A stretch of DNA of 64,000 nt from Limosilactobacillus sp. WILCCON 0051 (GTDB lineage Bacteria; Bacillota; Bacilli; Lactobacillales; Lactobacillaceae): NCBI RefSeq assembly GCF_039955095.1, contig NZ_CP154878.1:434001-498000 (forward strand), written 5' to 3'. A program made the translations under genes and the position numbers. How positions within the stretch are numbered: position 1 is the stretch's first letter; each line of letters starts with the position of its first letter. Of this stretch, positions 1 through 8,862 are shown one piece after another. The notes beneath the pieces were generated by a model. The model had not been told where the DNA came from and made no database searches. It saw only the letters and a list, made by a program, of their open reading frames with translations.

Positions 1-16
1 AATGGGAGCGAATATT

Positions 17-1189
17 TTGGACAAGCGAGTATATATTGATAATGCCGGCACTACGCCAATGGCTCCAGAGGTCGTTGCTGAAATGACTGATAAGATGACC
101 AATGTCTTTGGTAATGCCTCGACAACCAACTATTATGGCCGGATTGCCAAACAGGTCCTGGAAGACAGCCGTCATGTGATGGCCAAGTCAATCAACGCTG
201 CTTATGATGATGAGATCGTGATTACCAGTGGTGGAACGGAAAGCGACAATACCGCCATCAAGCAGACGGCATTGGCTCGTGCCAGTGAAGGACGACATAT
301 CATTACGACGCGATTTGAGCACGAGGCAATTCTAAGGCCTTTAGAAGATCTGGAACGGCAAGGTTATGAGGTTACCTACCTTGATGTTGATGAAAATGGT
401 CAGATTGATCTGACAGAGCTGAAACGGGCGCTTCGTCCCGATACGATTCTGGTCTCGATTATGACGGTCAATAATGAAGTCGGCAGTCATCTGCCAATTC
501 ATGAAATCGGTGAGATCGTGGCACCAACCAATGCCTGGTTCCACACGGATGCGGTTCAGGCTTATGGAACCGTGCCAATTGACGTCCAAAAAGACAAAAT
601 TGATCTGCTCTCGGTTTCTGGTCATAAGCTGAACGGTCCCAAGATGATTGGCTTTTTATATCGGCGGCGGGGCATTAATTTCCCATCGTTCATCCGCGGT
701 GGCGACCAAGAGCTTAAACGGCGGGCAGGGACTGAAAACGTACCGGCAGCGGCTGGTTTTGCCAAAGCAATTGAGCTGCACCTGGCCGATTTAGAAGAGC
801 AGGCCGCGCGCTATCTGGATTTGAAAAAGCATCTGGTTGATGGACTGGAAGCCAATGGAATCGACTTTGCGGTCAATGGTCGCTTAAACGAGGAAATGGC
901 GCCACAAGTCATCAGTATCTGGTTTAAAGGTGTCCCTAACGATGCTCTTTTGACGAATCTGGATCTGGATGGCATTGTCGGTGCGGCGGGATCGGCCTGC
1001 ACGTCTGGCTCGCTGGACCCTTCGCATGTCTTGGTAGCCATGTACGGTCAAGACAGTCCTCGTGTCTGGGAGACGTTAAGATTTAGTTTTGGTATCTACA
1101 ATACGATTGAAGATGTTGATTGCCTGCTGGCCGCGTTGATTAAATACGTGCCACGGCTTAAGAACAATGGCGATCGGGGACAGCGTTAA
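17..1189 (+). CDS. cysteine desulfurase (NifS/IscS-like)
   Basis: PLP-dependent aminotransferase class V enzyme that would remove sulfur from L-cysteine as an enzyme-bound persulfide, for Fe-S clusters or tRNA thiolation. The N-terminus YIDNAGTTPM, the PLP lysine in SVSGHKLNGPK (about residue 204) and the persulfide cysteine in GSACTSGS (about residue 328) are all visible. Length (390 aa) is normal. I chose the TTG at 17 because GGGAG ends 8 nt upstream and the protein then begins like its family. An in-frame ATG at 2 exists, but its upstream region lies outside the window. No thiI gene follows; a terminator does. Confidence 0.9.
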   Translation: MDKRVYIDNAGTTPMAPEVVAEMTDKMTNVFGNASTTNYYGRIAKQVLEDSRHVMAKSINAAYDDEIVITSGGTESDNTAIKQTALARASEGRHIITTRFEHEAILRPLEDLERQGYEVTYLDVDENGQIDLTELKRALRPDTILVSIMTVNNEVGSHLPIHEIGEIVAPTNAWFHTDAVQAYGTVPIDVQKDKIDLLSVSGHKLNGPKMIGFLYRRRGINFPSFIRGGDQELKRRAGTENVPAAAGFAKAIELHLADLEEQAARYLDLKKHLVDGLEANGIDFAVNGRLNEEMAPQVISIWFKGVPNDALLTNLDLDGIVGAAGSACTSGSLDPSHVLVAMYGQDSPRVWETLRFSFGIYNTIEDVDCLLAALIKYVPRLKNNGDRGQR

Positions 1190-1252
1190 GCTGATTCTCT
1201 GTTAATATAATTAACGTTATGCCCATTAAAAAAATAATATGAATTGTGAATG

Positions 1253-1277
1253 GAGTCGCTTGCAGCGGCTCTTTTTT
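1253..1277 (+). terminator. terminator after cysteine desulfurase
   Basis: GAGTCGCT/AGCGGCTC stem (one G-U) followed by six T. Confidence 0.8.
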
Positions 1278-1327
1278 GTAGTTTTAACATAAACCAACTT
1301 AATAATAGACAAACTATAAAAAACGTC

Positions 1328-1355
1328 TTGCATAATCGCTTTGATTTGATATTAT
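1328..1355 (+). promoter_or_regulatory. promoter of the 30-residue ORF
   Basis: TTGCAT and TATTAT with a 16-nt spacer, about 50 nt before the start codon at 1405. Confidence 0.5.
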
Positions 1356-1404
1356 AAATGCATTAAGAAATCTCATTTTTTTCTAAGAAAGGAGCTTGAT
1401 CGCA

Positions 1405-1497
1405 ATGACACCATCAGCAATTGTCCTAATCATTATTATCCTAGTCCTGGTCATTATTATCGTGCGTGCCGTGCGGTCAAGAATCCCAGCTTTTTAG
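1405..1497 (+). CDS. 30-residue hydrophobic membrane peptide
   Basis: ATG preceded by AAAGGAG at good spacing and by a promoter. The product is a single strongly hydrophobic segment of Ile, Leu and Val (about residues 5-20), followed by a basic tail (RAVRSRIPAF). The size and shape resemble type I toxin peptides or small stress membrane peptides, but I do not recognise the family. Downstream sequence 1510-1612 is rich in inverted repeats and ends in a perfect terminator stem that could also serve an antisense RNA. The function is unknown; the reading frame is supported by its own promoter, RBS and terminator. Confidence 0.5.
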   Translation: MTPSAIVLIIIILVLVIIIVRAVRSRIPAF

Positions 1498-1576
1498 CAT
1501 TGAGATCTCTGTCCACGACGCGCGCCTGAAACCGAAAACGTGGTAGTGGACAAGCATGAATTTAGATCCTCGCTTG

Positions 1577-1612
1577 ACATCCACTGCTTGTTGAATCGGC
1601 AGTGGATGTTTT
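1577..1612 (+). terminator. perfect terminator hairpin
   Basis: CATCCACTGC/GCAGTGGATG stem of 10 bp followed by a T run. It ends the 30-residue ORF transcript and lies just before the next gene. A second dyad (TGTCCAC...GTGGACA) sits upstream at about 1512-1555. Confidence 0.7.
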
Positions 1613-1648
1613 TTATTAAAAACGTATGAGAAGAAAGAGGTAATGCAT

Positions 1649-2779
1649 ATGGAGCAAGCAGCCAATACCAAACAAGCGAACTTTAGCATGAGTGCTCGTG
1701 AAAGAGCCGCGCACAAAACAACCGTTAAGGAATATGCCTATAACATTTCTGCCGCGGTTGCCAACGCCATTCTGGTTACACTGGGGATGGGACTGTTAAT
1801 GCAGACGATTGCCGGTTTTGTTCACTTCCAACCGCTGTATATGGCCGGGACGCTGGCACAGGATCTTTTAGCCCCAGCCCTGGGAATTGCCGTGGCTGTC
1901 GAATTAAGAACGACGACGCTGGTAATGTTCAGCTCAATGATTGCAGCGACGGTTGGTTCCAACGCGGTGCACTTTGTTACGGCGGCCAAGGGTGTTGCGA
2001 CTGTAACGGCAACGGGTCAGACCGCCGTTCAGGCAGCTGGTACGGGAGTTTTTACTACGGGTCAGCCAGTTTCGGCAGTCTGTGCAGCGCTGATTGCGGC
2101 ACTGCTGGGCAAGTACCTTTCTGGTAAGACGCCTTTGGACATGGTATTGGTTCCATTTGCGGCAACCATGGTCGGGACGCTGGCTGGTCTGGGTCTGGCT
2201 GCAGTTGTAACGCCAGCTTTGATTGCCGTCAGTGGATTTATTGCCAAGTCGATGGCGGTCAACCCAGTGCTTGGCTCGGTCTCTATCTCGGTAGTCTGGG
2301 CCTTGTTCTTGATGACGCCGGCTTCTTCAGCGGCATTAGCGGTGGCACTGATGCTGGATCCAGTTTCTGCCGCAGCGGCTGCAATTGGTACGACGGCTCA
2401 ATTCGTTGGCTTTACGGCAATGTCTTGGAAGCAGAACACGGTTGGTGCCAATATTGCTCAATTTGTAGTTACGCCTAAGCTGCAGTTCCCTAATTTGATC
2501 GTCAATCCACTGCAGCTGATTCCACCGGTTGTTGCCGCTGCAGTCTGTGCTCCATTGGCAACGGTTCTGTTTAATTTCCGTGCTACTTACACGGTTGGGG
2601 GCCTGGGTCTTAACTCGTTTATCGCGCCGATCTACTTCTGGGGGCAAGGTACTGGCTCATTTGTAACCTACGTTGTCTGCGGAATGGCACTGCCAGCATT
2701 GATCTCAGTCGTTGGTTTCCAGATCATGAAAAAGATGAAGCTGGTACGAGATGGCGAGATGCATTTGACGGTTCTTTAA
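1649..2779 (+). CDS. PTS EIIC-like sugar permease (PTS_EIIC_2 type)
   Basis: Integral membrane protein of 376 residues with about ten hydrophobic segments rich in Ala and Gly. The sequence style (ELRTTTLVMFSSMIAATVGS, FNFRATYTVGGLGLNSFIAP) fits stand-alone EIIC proteins of the PTS_EIIC_2 family. No EIIA or EIIB phosphorylation domain is attached or adjacent, so the substrate and the coupling are unknown. ATG at 1649 is preferred over ATG at 1643, because AGAGG (1636-1640) is 8 nt before the former and only 2 nt before the latter. It is monocistronic, with a strong terminator. Confidence 0.7.
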   Translation: MEQAANTKQANFSMSARERAAHKTTVKEYAYNISAAVANAILVTLGMGLLMQTIAGFVHFQPLYMAGTLAQDLLAPALGIAVAVELRTTTLVMFSSMIAATVGSNAVHFVTAAKGVATVTATGQTAVQAAGTGVFTTGQPVSAVCAALIAALLGKYLSGKTPLDMVLVPFAATMVGTLAGLGLAAVVTPALIAVSGFIAKSMAVNPVLGSVSISVVWALFLMTPASSAALAVALMLDPVSAAAAAIGTTAQFVGFTAMSWKQNTVGANIAQFVVTPKLQFPNLIVNPLQLIPPVVAAAVCAPLATVLFNFRATYTVGGLGLNSFIAPIYFWGQGTGSFVTYVVCGMALPALISVVGFQIMKKMKLVRDGEMHLTVL

Positions 2780-2788
2780 GCAAAAAAC

Positions 2789-2827
2789 AACTCCTCGTCT
2801 GGAAAGTGGGACGAGGAGTTATTTTTT
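2789..2827 (+). terminator. terminator after EIIC-like gene
   Basis: AACTCCTCGTC/GACGAGGAGTT stem of 11 bp followed by ATTTTTTATTT. Confidence 0.9.
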
Positions 2828-2916
2828 ATTTAAACATGATAAAAATAACATATGAGATTGTGAACAAATATTGACAAAATCAATGGTAAAACGCTTAGAA
2901 GTAGTCAAGTCAATTG

Positions 2917-2930
2917 TGAAAGCGCTGTCT
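2917..2930 (+). promoter_or_regulatory. cre-like site
   Basis: TGAAAGCGCTGTCT differs from the cre consensus TGWAANCGNTNWCA at one position. It lies in the AT-rich 380-bp gap upstream of the small membrane protein at 3159, suggesting CcpA control. Apart from this site and poly-A/T tracts, the gap holds nothing I can assign. Confidence 0.45.
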
Positions 2931-3158
2931 TTAAAAAGGCGCCAAAAATTTTTAAAAAAATATTTTAAAAATTAAATATGCATAAATTCCGATTTAATCA
3001 AGGTTTAAACGGCATTTATGGGTTAAAAACGAATTTATTCATTTTTCAAACATTTTCAATCATAAATGCCATCAGTTGTCAAGGGAAGTGGGGTGGATTT
3101 AATAGTTGCTTGTGTTAGAATAAGCCTTGCAAATAAGTTAAAGAAGGGAAGTTTTACT

Positions 3159-3392
3159 ATGTTTGTTGCTGTTGCTGCTCTCAACCAGGCCGCTCTTTTC
3201 GGCGCATTGATTGTTTTTGCCGTCATGGGTCTGGGCAGTTTGTTTGTCGTGTTAAAGGATGTGCAGGATAACCTGCCGCAAACGGCCCCCTGGGTAGCAA
3301 CGACAATCAACATCAGCTGCCTTTTCGTTGAATGCATGGGCATCGTAATTGCCATTTCCATTTTGGTACTGGGTGCTCGCTTGGTATTTTAG
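3159..3392 (+). CDS. small two-helix membrane protein, unknown
   Basis: 77 residues with two hydrophobic helices (about residues 3-26 and 48-74) separated by a short polar loop (KDVQDNLPQTAP). The start at 3159 has GAAGGGAAG upstream; the frame extends back to 3066 but without an RBS there. I do not recognise the family. It is monocistronic with its own terminator, and a cre-like site upstream suggests carbon-source regulation. Confidence 0.65.
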   Translation: MFVAVAALNQAALFGALIVFAVMGLGSLFVVLKDVQDNLPQTAPWVATTINISCLFVECMGIVIAISILVLGARLVF

Positions 3393-3409
3393 CCAAACCT
3401 GATTAATTA

Positions 3410-3442
3410 CCGCTGGGATGAAGAATCCCAGCGGCTTTTTAT
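3410..3442 (+). terminator. terminator after small membrane gene
   Basis: CCGCTGGGAT/ATCCCAGCGG stem followed by CTTTTTATT. Confidence 0.9.
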
Positions 3443-3493
3443 TAGCCGCGAAGGCTCCTAAAATGGCCGCTCATTGTGCTTGCCGAATTGAAT

Positions 3494-3522
3494 TTGTTTT
3501 TGATGCGAACTTGATGGATAAT
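3494..3522 (+). promoter_or_regulatory. promoter of the lipoprotein gene
   Basis: TTGTTT and GATAAT with a 17-nt spacer, directly upstream of the palindrome at 3532. Confidence 0.5.
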
Positions 3523-3531
3523 GTAATTAAA

Positions 3532-3545
3532 AGAAAACGTTTTCT
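3532..3545 (+). promoter_or_regulatory. palindromic operator / cre-like site
   Basis: AGAAAACGTTTTCT is a perfect 14-bp palindrome about 10-23 nt past the -10 box, where a LacI/CcpA-type repressor would block transcription. It matches the cre core but has A and T exchanged at its two ends. Confidence 0.55.
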
Positions 3546-3571
3546 CAAGTCTGCTGATGGGAGGAAAAGAC

Positions 3572-4537
3572 ATGAAACGGAAATTCAATCTAATGGCCAG
3601 TGCAGTGGTTTTAGCCATGCTGCTGACTGGATGCGGCTCTGCAACGACATCGAGTCAAAAGGCTTCATCCAGTTCCAGCAGTGCTAAGACGGCCAAGCAG
3701 CATTCGTCGGCCAAAAAAACAAGCAAGAAAGCCCAGTCAACAGCGGCTAACCAATCATCACAAGCCGCGCAATCGTCAGCCAGTCAATCAAGTACCAGTA
3801 ATGGCTCAACATCGTCAGTTGCCAGTTCTTCATCAGCTGCGGCAAAATCAACAACTGATAATTCAGCTGCCAGTCAAACCAAGACTAGTGCGGTCAATCC
3901 AGCCGGCGGCGATTCACAGCGTCTGGCAGCTTTTAATCAGTCGATCCGCGCGCAGCTGGGGAACGTTCTTTTGCCCACCACGCCAGGACTTTCTACGACT
4001 AATGGTCATCTAAACGTTCGCTATTCTGGAAATGCCAGCAGCTACACGATCTATTACAGTGTCGGCTACACGGCTAAGCGCTTGAATGATCCAACTTTAA
4101 GCTCACAGACGCCTTACCTGATCTTAAGTAAAAAGACTTATGCCAGCAAGGCTGCGGCTGCCCAGGCAATCAGACACTATGATGACAGCAATACTGCTGG
4201 CCTGCCAACCGTTGATCTTGGTCATAGCTTAACGGGAACGATTGACGCGGGGGCTGGTCAGCGCTATCTGACGTGGAAAGAAGGACATTGGCAGCTGACG
4301 GTTCATGCTGCGGCAGTGAATGGTGAAGACCCAGTGCCAACTGCACGCCACATTGTTGACTTATTGGAACAATTTTATCTGCCGGCACCAGACGATCGTG
4401 GGACGGGGACTTTTGAGGTCAGCGTAGGCGATGGTCAGCGGCCTCAGGTTTTGAACTGGATGCGCGGCAACGTGGTTTATACGATGGAAGCCCACAGCAT
4501 CGATACCTTGGTTCAAATGGCGGCCAGTCTTAAGTAG
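3572..4537 (+). CDS. Ser/Ala-rich lipoprotein, unknown function
   Basis: 321 residues. It has an N-terminal lipoprotein signal with lipobox LTGC (Cys at about residue 21), then a low-complexity Ser/Ala/Thr/Gln linker (about 25-110), then a folded domain of about 200 residues with no recognised motif. It should be anchored on the outer face of the membrane, with the linker spanning the cell wall. ATG at 3572 is chosen because GGGAGG lies just upstream. It is a single gene between a promoter with an operator-like palindrome and a bidirectional terminator. Confidence 0.75.
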   Translation: MKRKFNLMASAVVLAMLLTGCGSATTSSQKASSSSSSAKTAKQHSSAKKTSKKAQSTAANQSSQAAQSSASQSSTSNGSTSSVASSSSAAAKSTTDNSAASQTKTSAVNPAGGDSQRLAAFNQSIRAQLGNVLLPTTPGLSTTNGHLNVRYSGNASSYTIYYSVGYTAKRLNDPTLSSQTPYLILSKKTYASKAAAAQAIRHYDDSNTAGLPTVDLGHSLTGTIDAGAGQRYLTWKEGHWQLTVHAAAVNGEDPVPTARHIVDLLEQFYLPAPDDRGTGTFEVSVGDGQRPQVLNWMRGNVVYTMEAHSIDTLVQMAASLK

Positions 4538-4551
4538 CGCTTTTAGATAAT

Positions 4552-4585
4552 AAAAACCGCACTGTCAAGTGACAGTGCGGTTTTT
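4552..4585. terminator. bidirectional terminator
   Basis: AAAAACCGCACTGTCA and its exact complement around a 2-nt loop, between convergent genes. Confidence 0.9.
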
Positions 4586-4601
4586 ATTTGATCGGTTTTG
4601 G

Positions 4602-6128
4602 CTAATCATCATTTGATTCTGCAGCGGGCTTGTCATCTAAAACATGCCTATGCTCAGCCCATGAATAATAGATCCAGGCTACAACGCCGAATGCCAATGG
4701 GCCGATTGCCGTCCAAAAAGCGGTGGCGTAGTCGTGTTCAAGAAGCGGTTCAATGCAGGTGAAGATGATTCCTACGGCCAGTACCAGCCAGACGATAATC
4801 GAGACGATCCAGGCAACCGTCATATTCTTGTAGAACACGAATGGGCGCGCCAGATTCTTTTTCATCTTAAAGAATGGAAAGGCCCCTACCAAAAACAGAT
4901 ATGGCGCTGATGATGAAACGTTCATCATATCGGTGAGAATGGTATAGAAGCGTCCCGCAGCATTGCCGCCAAACGAAACAAACAAAATAATGACCGAAAC
5001 GATGATGACTTGAATCCACATGGCAAATGAAGGCATTTTGTACTTATTCATAGCGGTCAGCTTTTTTGGCAAAAGGCGCGGATCACATCCTTCAATAAAC
5101 GACTTGATTGGCGAGTAGGTCATGACAAAAGCTGCTCCCAGGCCGCCTAAGACGTCAGTCAGTGCCGTAAAGCGAGCAAAGGCCTTGCCCAGCATGACGC
5201 CGACTGCATGAGAAAGTCCCAGCTTTTGTGCCGTTACCAGTCCCATATTGTTGATCAAAACGTATTCAACGTTGGCCAGATCGACTTTTTTACCGCTTAA
5301 GACGGCCTGCCAGTTGGTACAGACTCCGCAAAGAAAAATTACGGCAATGTAGATGAAAGTCATCAAAAACATGGCAATGATCATGGCGCGGGGGAAAGTC
5401 CGCTCTGGCTGATCAACCGAGTCAATCACGCCAGCCATCGTCTCCAGACCGCCATAGGCAAACAACGCGTAGACGATAAATGAGATGACGGCAATTGGTG
5501 AGACGAACGCGGTATTTGGCGAGTGAATCAGACTGGCGGCCGTCATTGGCTCAGCCAGCTGACCATGTCCCAATATCCATACCAGCAGACTGGCCAGGAT
5601 AAAGATGATTGAGATGCCCAGCGTAAAAATGCCGCAAAACGAGGAAATCTTGGCAATTTTGTCGATCCCTTGAGAGGCAATTAAAGTAACGATACATAAA
5701 AAGACGATTTCTAAAATACCTAATGTCTGATTGGCGCTGAGGCCGAACAAATGCCAAGTCTGCGTTTGATCATGTCCCGAGATCATGGTTGATACTGAAA
5801 CCAAGAAGAACTGGGTTGACGACACCAGCCAGATGACCCAAGCTGCCAGCCAGATAAAAGTTCCGATAAAGGCTGGCTTTTCACCGATCGAGCCGCGCAG
5901 CCATGAGAAGATGCCGCCGCGAGCTGCCTTAAATGAAGCGCCATATTCGGCAAACATCAATGCGGAAGGCAAAAAGAACAGCACTGCGGTCACGATATAC
6001 CAGATGATGCTGGCATAGCCCATTTGATAAAAGGCAGTCAAAGAGTTGCTAAAGCCAAAAATTGACGAAAAAATCATCAAGACCAGTGCACCAAGCTTGA
6101 TCTTGGTGTTGGATGACTGTGAATCCAT
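4602..6128 (-). CDS. yjeM: amino-acid permease, YjeM-like (glutamate/GABA family)
   Basis: 508-residue APC-superfamily transporter with about 12 membrane segments. The first helix region (IFGFSNSLTAFYQMGYASI) and overall length fit the glutamate/gamma-aminobutyrate YjeM family. It probably exchanges or imports an amino acid; the substrate is not shown by sequence. The RBS GAAGGAA lies upstream of the ATG. It is convergent with the lipoprotein gene and codirectional with the downstream carboxypeptidase, but separated from it by about 170 bp. Confidence 0.75.
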   Translation of the reverse strand: MDSQSSNTKIKLGALVLMIFSSIFGFSNSLTAFYQMGYASIIWYIVTAVLFFLPSALMFAEYGASFKAARGGIFSWLRGSIGEKPAFIGTFIWLAAWVIWLVSSTQFFLVSVSTMISGHDQTQTWHLFGLSANQTLGILEIVFLCIVTLIASQGIDKIAKISSFCGIFTLGISIIFILASLLVWILGHGQLAEPMTAASLIHSPNTAFVSPIAVISFIVYALFAYGGLETMAGVIDSVDQPERTFPRAMIIAMFLMTFIYIAVIFLCGVCTNWQAVLSGKKVDLANVEYVLINNMGLVTAQKLGLSHAVGVMLGKAFARFTALTDVLGGLGAAFVMTYSPIKSFIEGCDPRLLPKKLTAMNKYKMPSFAMWIQVIIVSVIILFVSFGGNAAGRFYTILTDMMNVSSSAPYLFLVGAFPFFKMKKNLARPFVFYKNMTVAWIVSIIVWLVLAVGIIFTCIEPLLEHDYATAFWTAIGPLAFGVVAWIYYSWAEHRHVLDDKPAAESNDD

Positions 6129-6263
6129 AGCTGAATTCCTTCTCTCAATAAATATTTATACATTGGGATAAATTATACGCCTGTTTTTTGTTGATGAAGG
6201 ATAAAAAAGTTCATTAAAAACTTAATTTATCAAAGCTGATTTTAATCGAATCTGAATGGCGGA

Positions 6264-6293
6264 AAATAAAAAAGCCAGTGGCAGTCACTGACT
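6264..6293 (-). terminator. terminator after carboxypeptidase gene
   Basis: Read on the minus strand: AGTCAGTG/CACTGGCT stem (one G-U) and six T. Confidence 0.75.
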
Positions 6294-6299
6294 TATAAT

Positions 6300-7514
6300 C
6301 TATTGCACGGTCGTCTGACTGATCAATGGCAGCCTTAAGCCGTGATTATTGATAAATTGAACGCCTTTTACCTTTACGTAGGAATATCCTAGCGACTGGC
6401 CCTTTTTGATCGGTGCTTTTAACTGTCCGCTTCGGTTGGTTTTAGCCGTTAAATGGTCATAGATGGTCAAGCGGGATGACTGGTTGGCATCACTGGCGTT
6501 TTCCCAGATCGTGATTGAACGGGGGCGCAGCTTGATCTGATGCTTGAAAAACAGAAACTTGACAACGCTTCTTTGATAAAACGATTTGGGCAGAGCTACT
6601 TTTTGCGGAGTCAGACTGCTGTTGGCAATCAGCTGATACAGCTTTTGCGTTGTCGTAAAACGGGCGTCTGTACTGTCGCCATTGGCATGCAGCACGACCG
6701 TTACGATGCGTCGATTTTGGAAAGTCGCCGTGCTGACCAGACAGGCACCGGCAGCATCTGAAGTCCCGGTCTTTAAACCGTCAATCGTTACGCCGCTGGT
6801 CTGATACTGGGAATTCGTCAGCATTTTGTTGATATTGTTGACGGTTGAGCCATCCAGTTGAAAAGAGGTCTGACCGGCAATCTTCAATAGATCGGGATAA
6901 TGATTGACCAGATAGGCCGCCATTTTACCGACGTCTTTGGCTGACATCTTGTTTTCGGCGTTGTCATCAATGTTTTTAACGGCCAGATCCTTTAGCTGGC
7001 TGTTGGTCAGGCCGACACTGTTAACGATGGTGGCATCTTTAATCCCGATCTGCCGCGCCTTTTTCTGCAGCTTTTGGTTAAACTGCGCAGTGCTGTCGCC
7101 TAAAGCGCCGGCCAGAGCAACCGTTGCACCGTCAGCTGATTTGATCAGTGCAGCTTTGACCAGATCAGAGACGGTATAGGACTGGCCTTGCGTCAGACTG
7201 ACATTTGAGTATTCAGGGTCATCGGCAATGGCGGCCACTTTTTGGTTGATCTTGATTTTAGTGTTCCAGCTTAATTGATGCTGGCTGATCTCATCTTCAA
7301 TGACCATTACCGTTAACAGCTTGCTGATTGAAGCGATTGGCAGCTTTTGATTGATGTTTTGCGAATACAGAATCTGACCAGTCTTGGCATCGAGTGCCAA
7401 AGCTGCTGATGCGTCCAGCTGATTGGCGTTTATAAATGTCTCGGCATGAACGCTCGGCAACCAGCTCAGTAAGGCCAGCCAGCAGGTTAGAAAAATAGCG
7501 ATAAATTTTTTCAT
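6300..7514 (-). CDS. dacA: D-alanyl-D-alanine carboxypeptidase (PBP5 type)
   Basis: Penicillin-binding serine peptidase that trims the terminal D-Ala from peptidoglycan stem peptides outside the membrane. It has a signal peptide (about residues 1-24, ending SVHA), SxxK as S62-I-S-K65, and KTG at 248-250. The second motif reads SAD at 126-128 instead of the usual SxN. After the catalytic domain a C-terminal beta-rich PBP5_C-like region follows (about 290-395). Length of 404 aa is normal. AGGAG precedes the ATG. Confidence 0.9.
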   Translation of the reverse strand: MKKFIAIFLTCWLALLSWLPSVHAETFINANQLDASAALALDAKTGQILYSQNINQKLPIASISKLLTVMVIEDEISQHQLSWNTKIKINQKVAAIADDPEYSNVSLTQGQSYTVSDLVKAALIKSADGATVALAGALGDSTAQFNQKLQKKARQIGIKDATIVNSVGLTNSQLKDLAVKNIDDNAENKMSAKDVGKMAAYLVNHYPDLLKIAGQTSFQLDGSTVNNINKMLTNSQYQTSGVTIDGLKTGTSDAAGACLVSTATFQNRRIVTVVLHANGDSTDARFTTTQKLYQLIANSSLTPQKVALPKSFYQRSVVKFLFFKHQIKLRPRSITIWENASDANQSSRLTIYDHLTAKTNRSGQLKAPIKKGQSLGYSYVKVKGVQFINNHGLRLPLISQTTVQ

Positions 7515-7645
7515 TAACGAAAAGCTCCTAATAGATAATAAACAATTATATCAGCGTCATTTTATCATAACATTAAGCAACAAGATTGAAGATTCGTTGA
7601 TCAAAACCAAAATTTAGCGTTTGGCTAGCATTGGCAGCCACAAAA

Positions 7646-7683
7646 AAATCGCCTGCTGATAAGCAAGACGATGCGATTTATAT
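7646..7683 (-). terminator. terminator of the small membrane gene
   Basis: Minus strand: AAATCGC...GCGATTT outer stem enclosing an imperfect inner stem, then seven T. Confidence 0.55.
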
Positions 7684-7699
7684 AATATATGAATTAATA

Positions 7700-7933
7700 T
7701 TAATGAGCTGTGGCCTTCAAAAAGATGGTCCGCCCCAGCAGGCAAAGATTAAGCAGCAGAAAATATCCCCCGAAAACGTAAAGCGAAACTGAATGCAATA
7801 ATTGAGGAACAAACAGGCAAAAAAGATTATAGCTGCCGACTATCAAACAGTACAGACAATCGGCTCGCAGCAGATCTTTGAGCCATTTGTGGGTGTTGAT
7901 TAATTGCCATATTTTCTTTAAAAAAACGGTCAA
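7700..7933 (-). CDS. small membrane protein, unknown
   Basis: 77 residues with two hydrophobic helices in the second two-thirds; the N-terminus is basic (KKIWQL...KWLKDLL). The TTG at 7933 is favoured because GGGGGA lies 7 nt upstream on the minus strand. A TTG five codons earlier is in frame but lacks an RBS. I do not recognise a family. It is monocistronic with a terminator of its own. Confidence 0.5.
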   Translation of the reverse strand: MTVFLKKIWQLINTHKWLKDLLRADCLYCLIVGSYNLFCLFVPQLLHSVSLYVFGGYFLLLNLCLLGRTIFLKATAH

Positions 7934-8097
7934 TATTGATTCCCCCAAGCATTATTAGTGCCAATTTGATAAAATAATAGCTGCAGTAGCAAATCCGATT
8001 GCCGAAAGATAGGCAATTTTTAAATTGGTGCGCAAGTCAGACTCCCCTATCGCTCGAATTTGCTACAATTTTACTATAGAAATAGGAAGAAAGAAAA

Positions 8098-8748
8098 TTG
8101 AAATCAAGACATACGATTTATTGGCTGCTTTGTTTAGTTGTAATTATTTTAGGCGGCTGCTATATGTATAATAATCATCTTAAGCAGCCGGCTGCCACCA
8201 ACAAGACGGTTGCTACGACTGCCAAATCCAAGGCAACCAGTTCTAGTTCCAAATCCCAAAGCAATATGCGGACGCCAATTGACTGGCAGAAATCATCTGA
8301 AACCGTTCCGTACCCAGACTTGAGCAAGGTTAAAAATCTTTGGGTCAAGGTCAGCTTAAAGGGCAACCGGACCTATCTTTATGATGGCTCTAAGCTGATC
8401 TACACTATGTACAGTTCAGGCGGGGTCTATCAAAAAGATGCCAAGACCGGTAAGATGAAGAGTACTACGCCAACTGGCACTTTTTACGTTCAAGCTGAGC
8501 GCGGCGACAGCTTTTATAATCAAGAGCTGGGTGAAGGCGCCAACTACTATGTTTCCTGGCTCAATCATGGCGAATATCTTTTCCACTCGGTTCCTACTAA
8601 AGCAGACGGCTCATATAATCTAAAGGAAGCTGCCAAGCTGGGCAAGTCAACAGGCTCGCATGGCTGTATTCGGCTGTCGGTTCCAGACGCTAAGTGGATG
8701 GAGCAAAACCTGCCTGAAGGTACCAAAGTCGTAATTGCGGATAACTAG
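8098..8748 (+). CDS. L,D-transpeptidase (YkuD family)
   Basis: Cell-wall enzyme that would form 3-3 cross-links or attach proteins to peptidoglycan through a catalytic cysteine. The YkuD signature is clear: HSVP at about 163-166 and SHGCIRL with His188 and Cys190. A single hydrophobic N-terminal segment (8-20) ends in LGGC, so the protein may be a lipoprotein or a type II anchored protein. A Ser/Thr-rich linker (about 35-58) follows. The start codon is TTG with AGGAAG upstream. Single gene with a terminator. Confidence 0.88.
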   Translation: MKSRHTIYWLLCLVVIILGGCYMYNNHLKQPAATNKTVATTAKSKATSSSSKSQSNMRTPIDWQKSSETVPYPDLSKVKNLWVKVSLKGNRTYLYDGSKLIYTMYSSGGVYQKDAKTGKMKSTTPTGTFYVQAERGDSFYNQELGEGANYYVSWLNHGEYLFHSVPTKADGSYNLKEAAKLGKSTGSHGCIRLSVPDAKWMEQNLPEGTKVVIADN

Positions 8749-8787
8749 CTTTCAGCGAATGCCCATCAGACTGTTAGATAATAAATT

Positions 8788-8821
8788 AAAATCAGTTTCC
8801 CGGTGTGGAGACTGATTTTTT
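8788..8821 (+). terminator. terminator after L,D-transpeptidase
   Basis: AAAATCAGTTTCC/GGAGACTGATTTT stem (one G-U) followed by T. Confidence 0.85.
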
Positions 8822-8833
8822 GTAATTAAATTC

Positions 8834-8862
8834 TTGACAAATAGTTTGTAATATAATATATT
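8834..8862 (+). promoter_or_regulatory. promoter of the oxidoreductase gene
   Basis: Consensus TTGACA, 17-nt spacer, TATATT. The -10 box lies within the palindrome at 8852. Confidence 0.7.
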
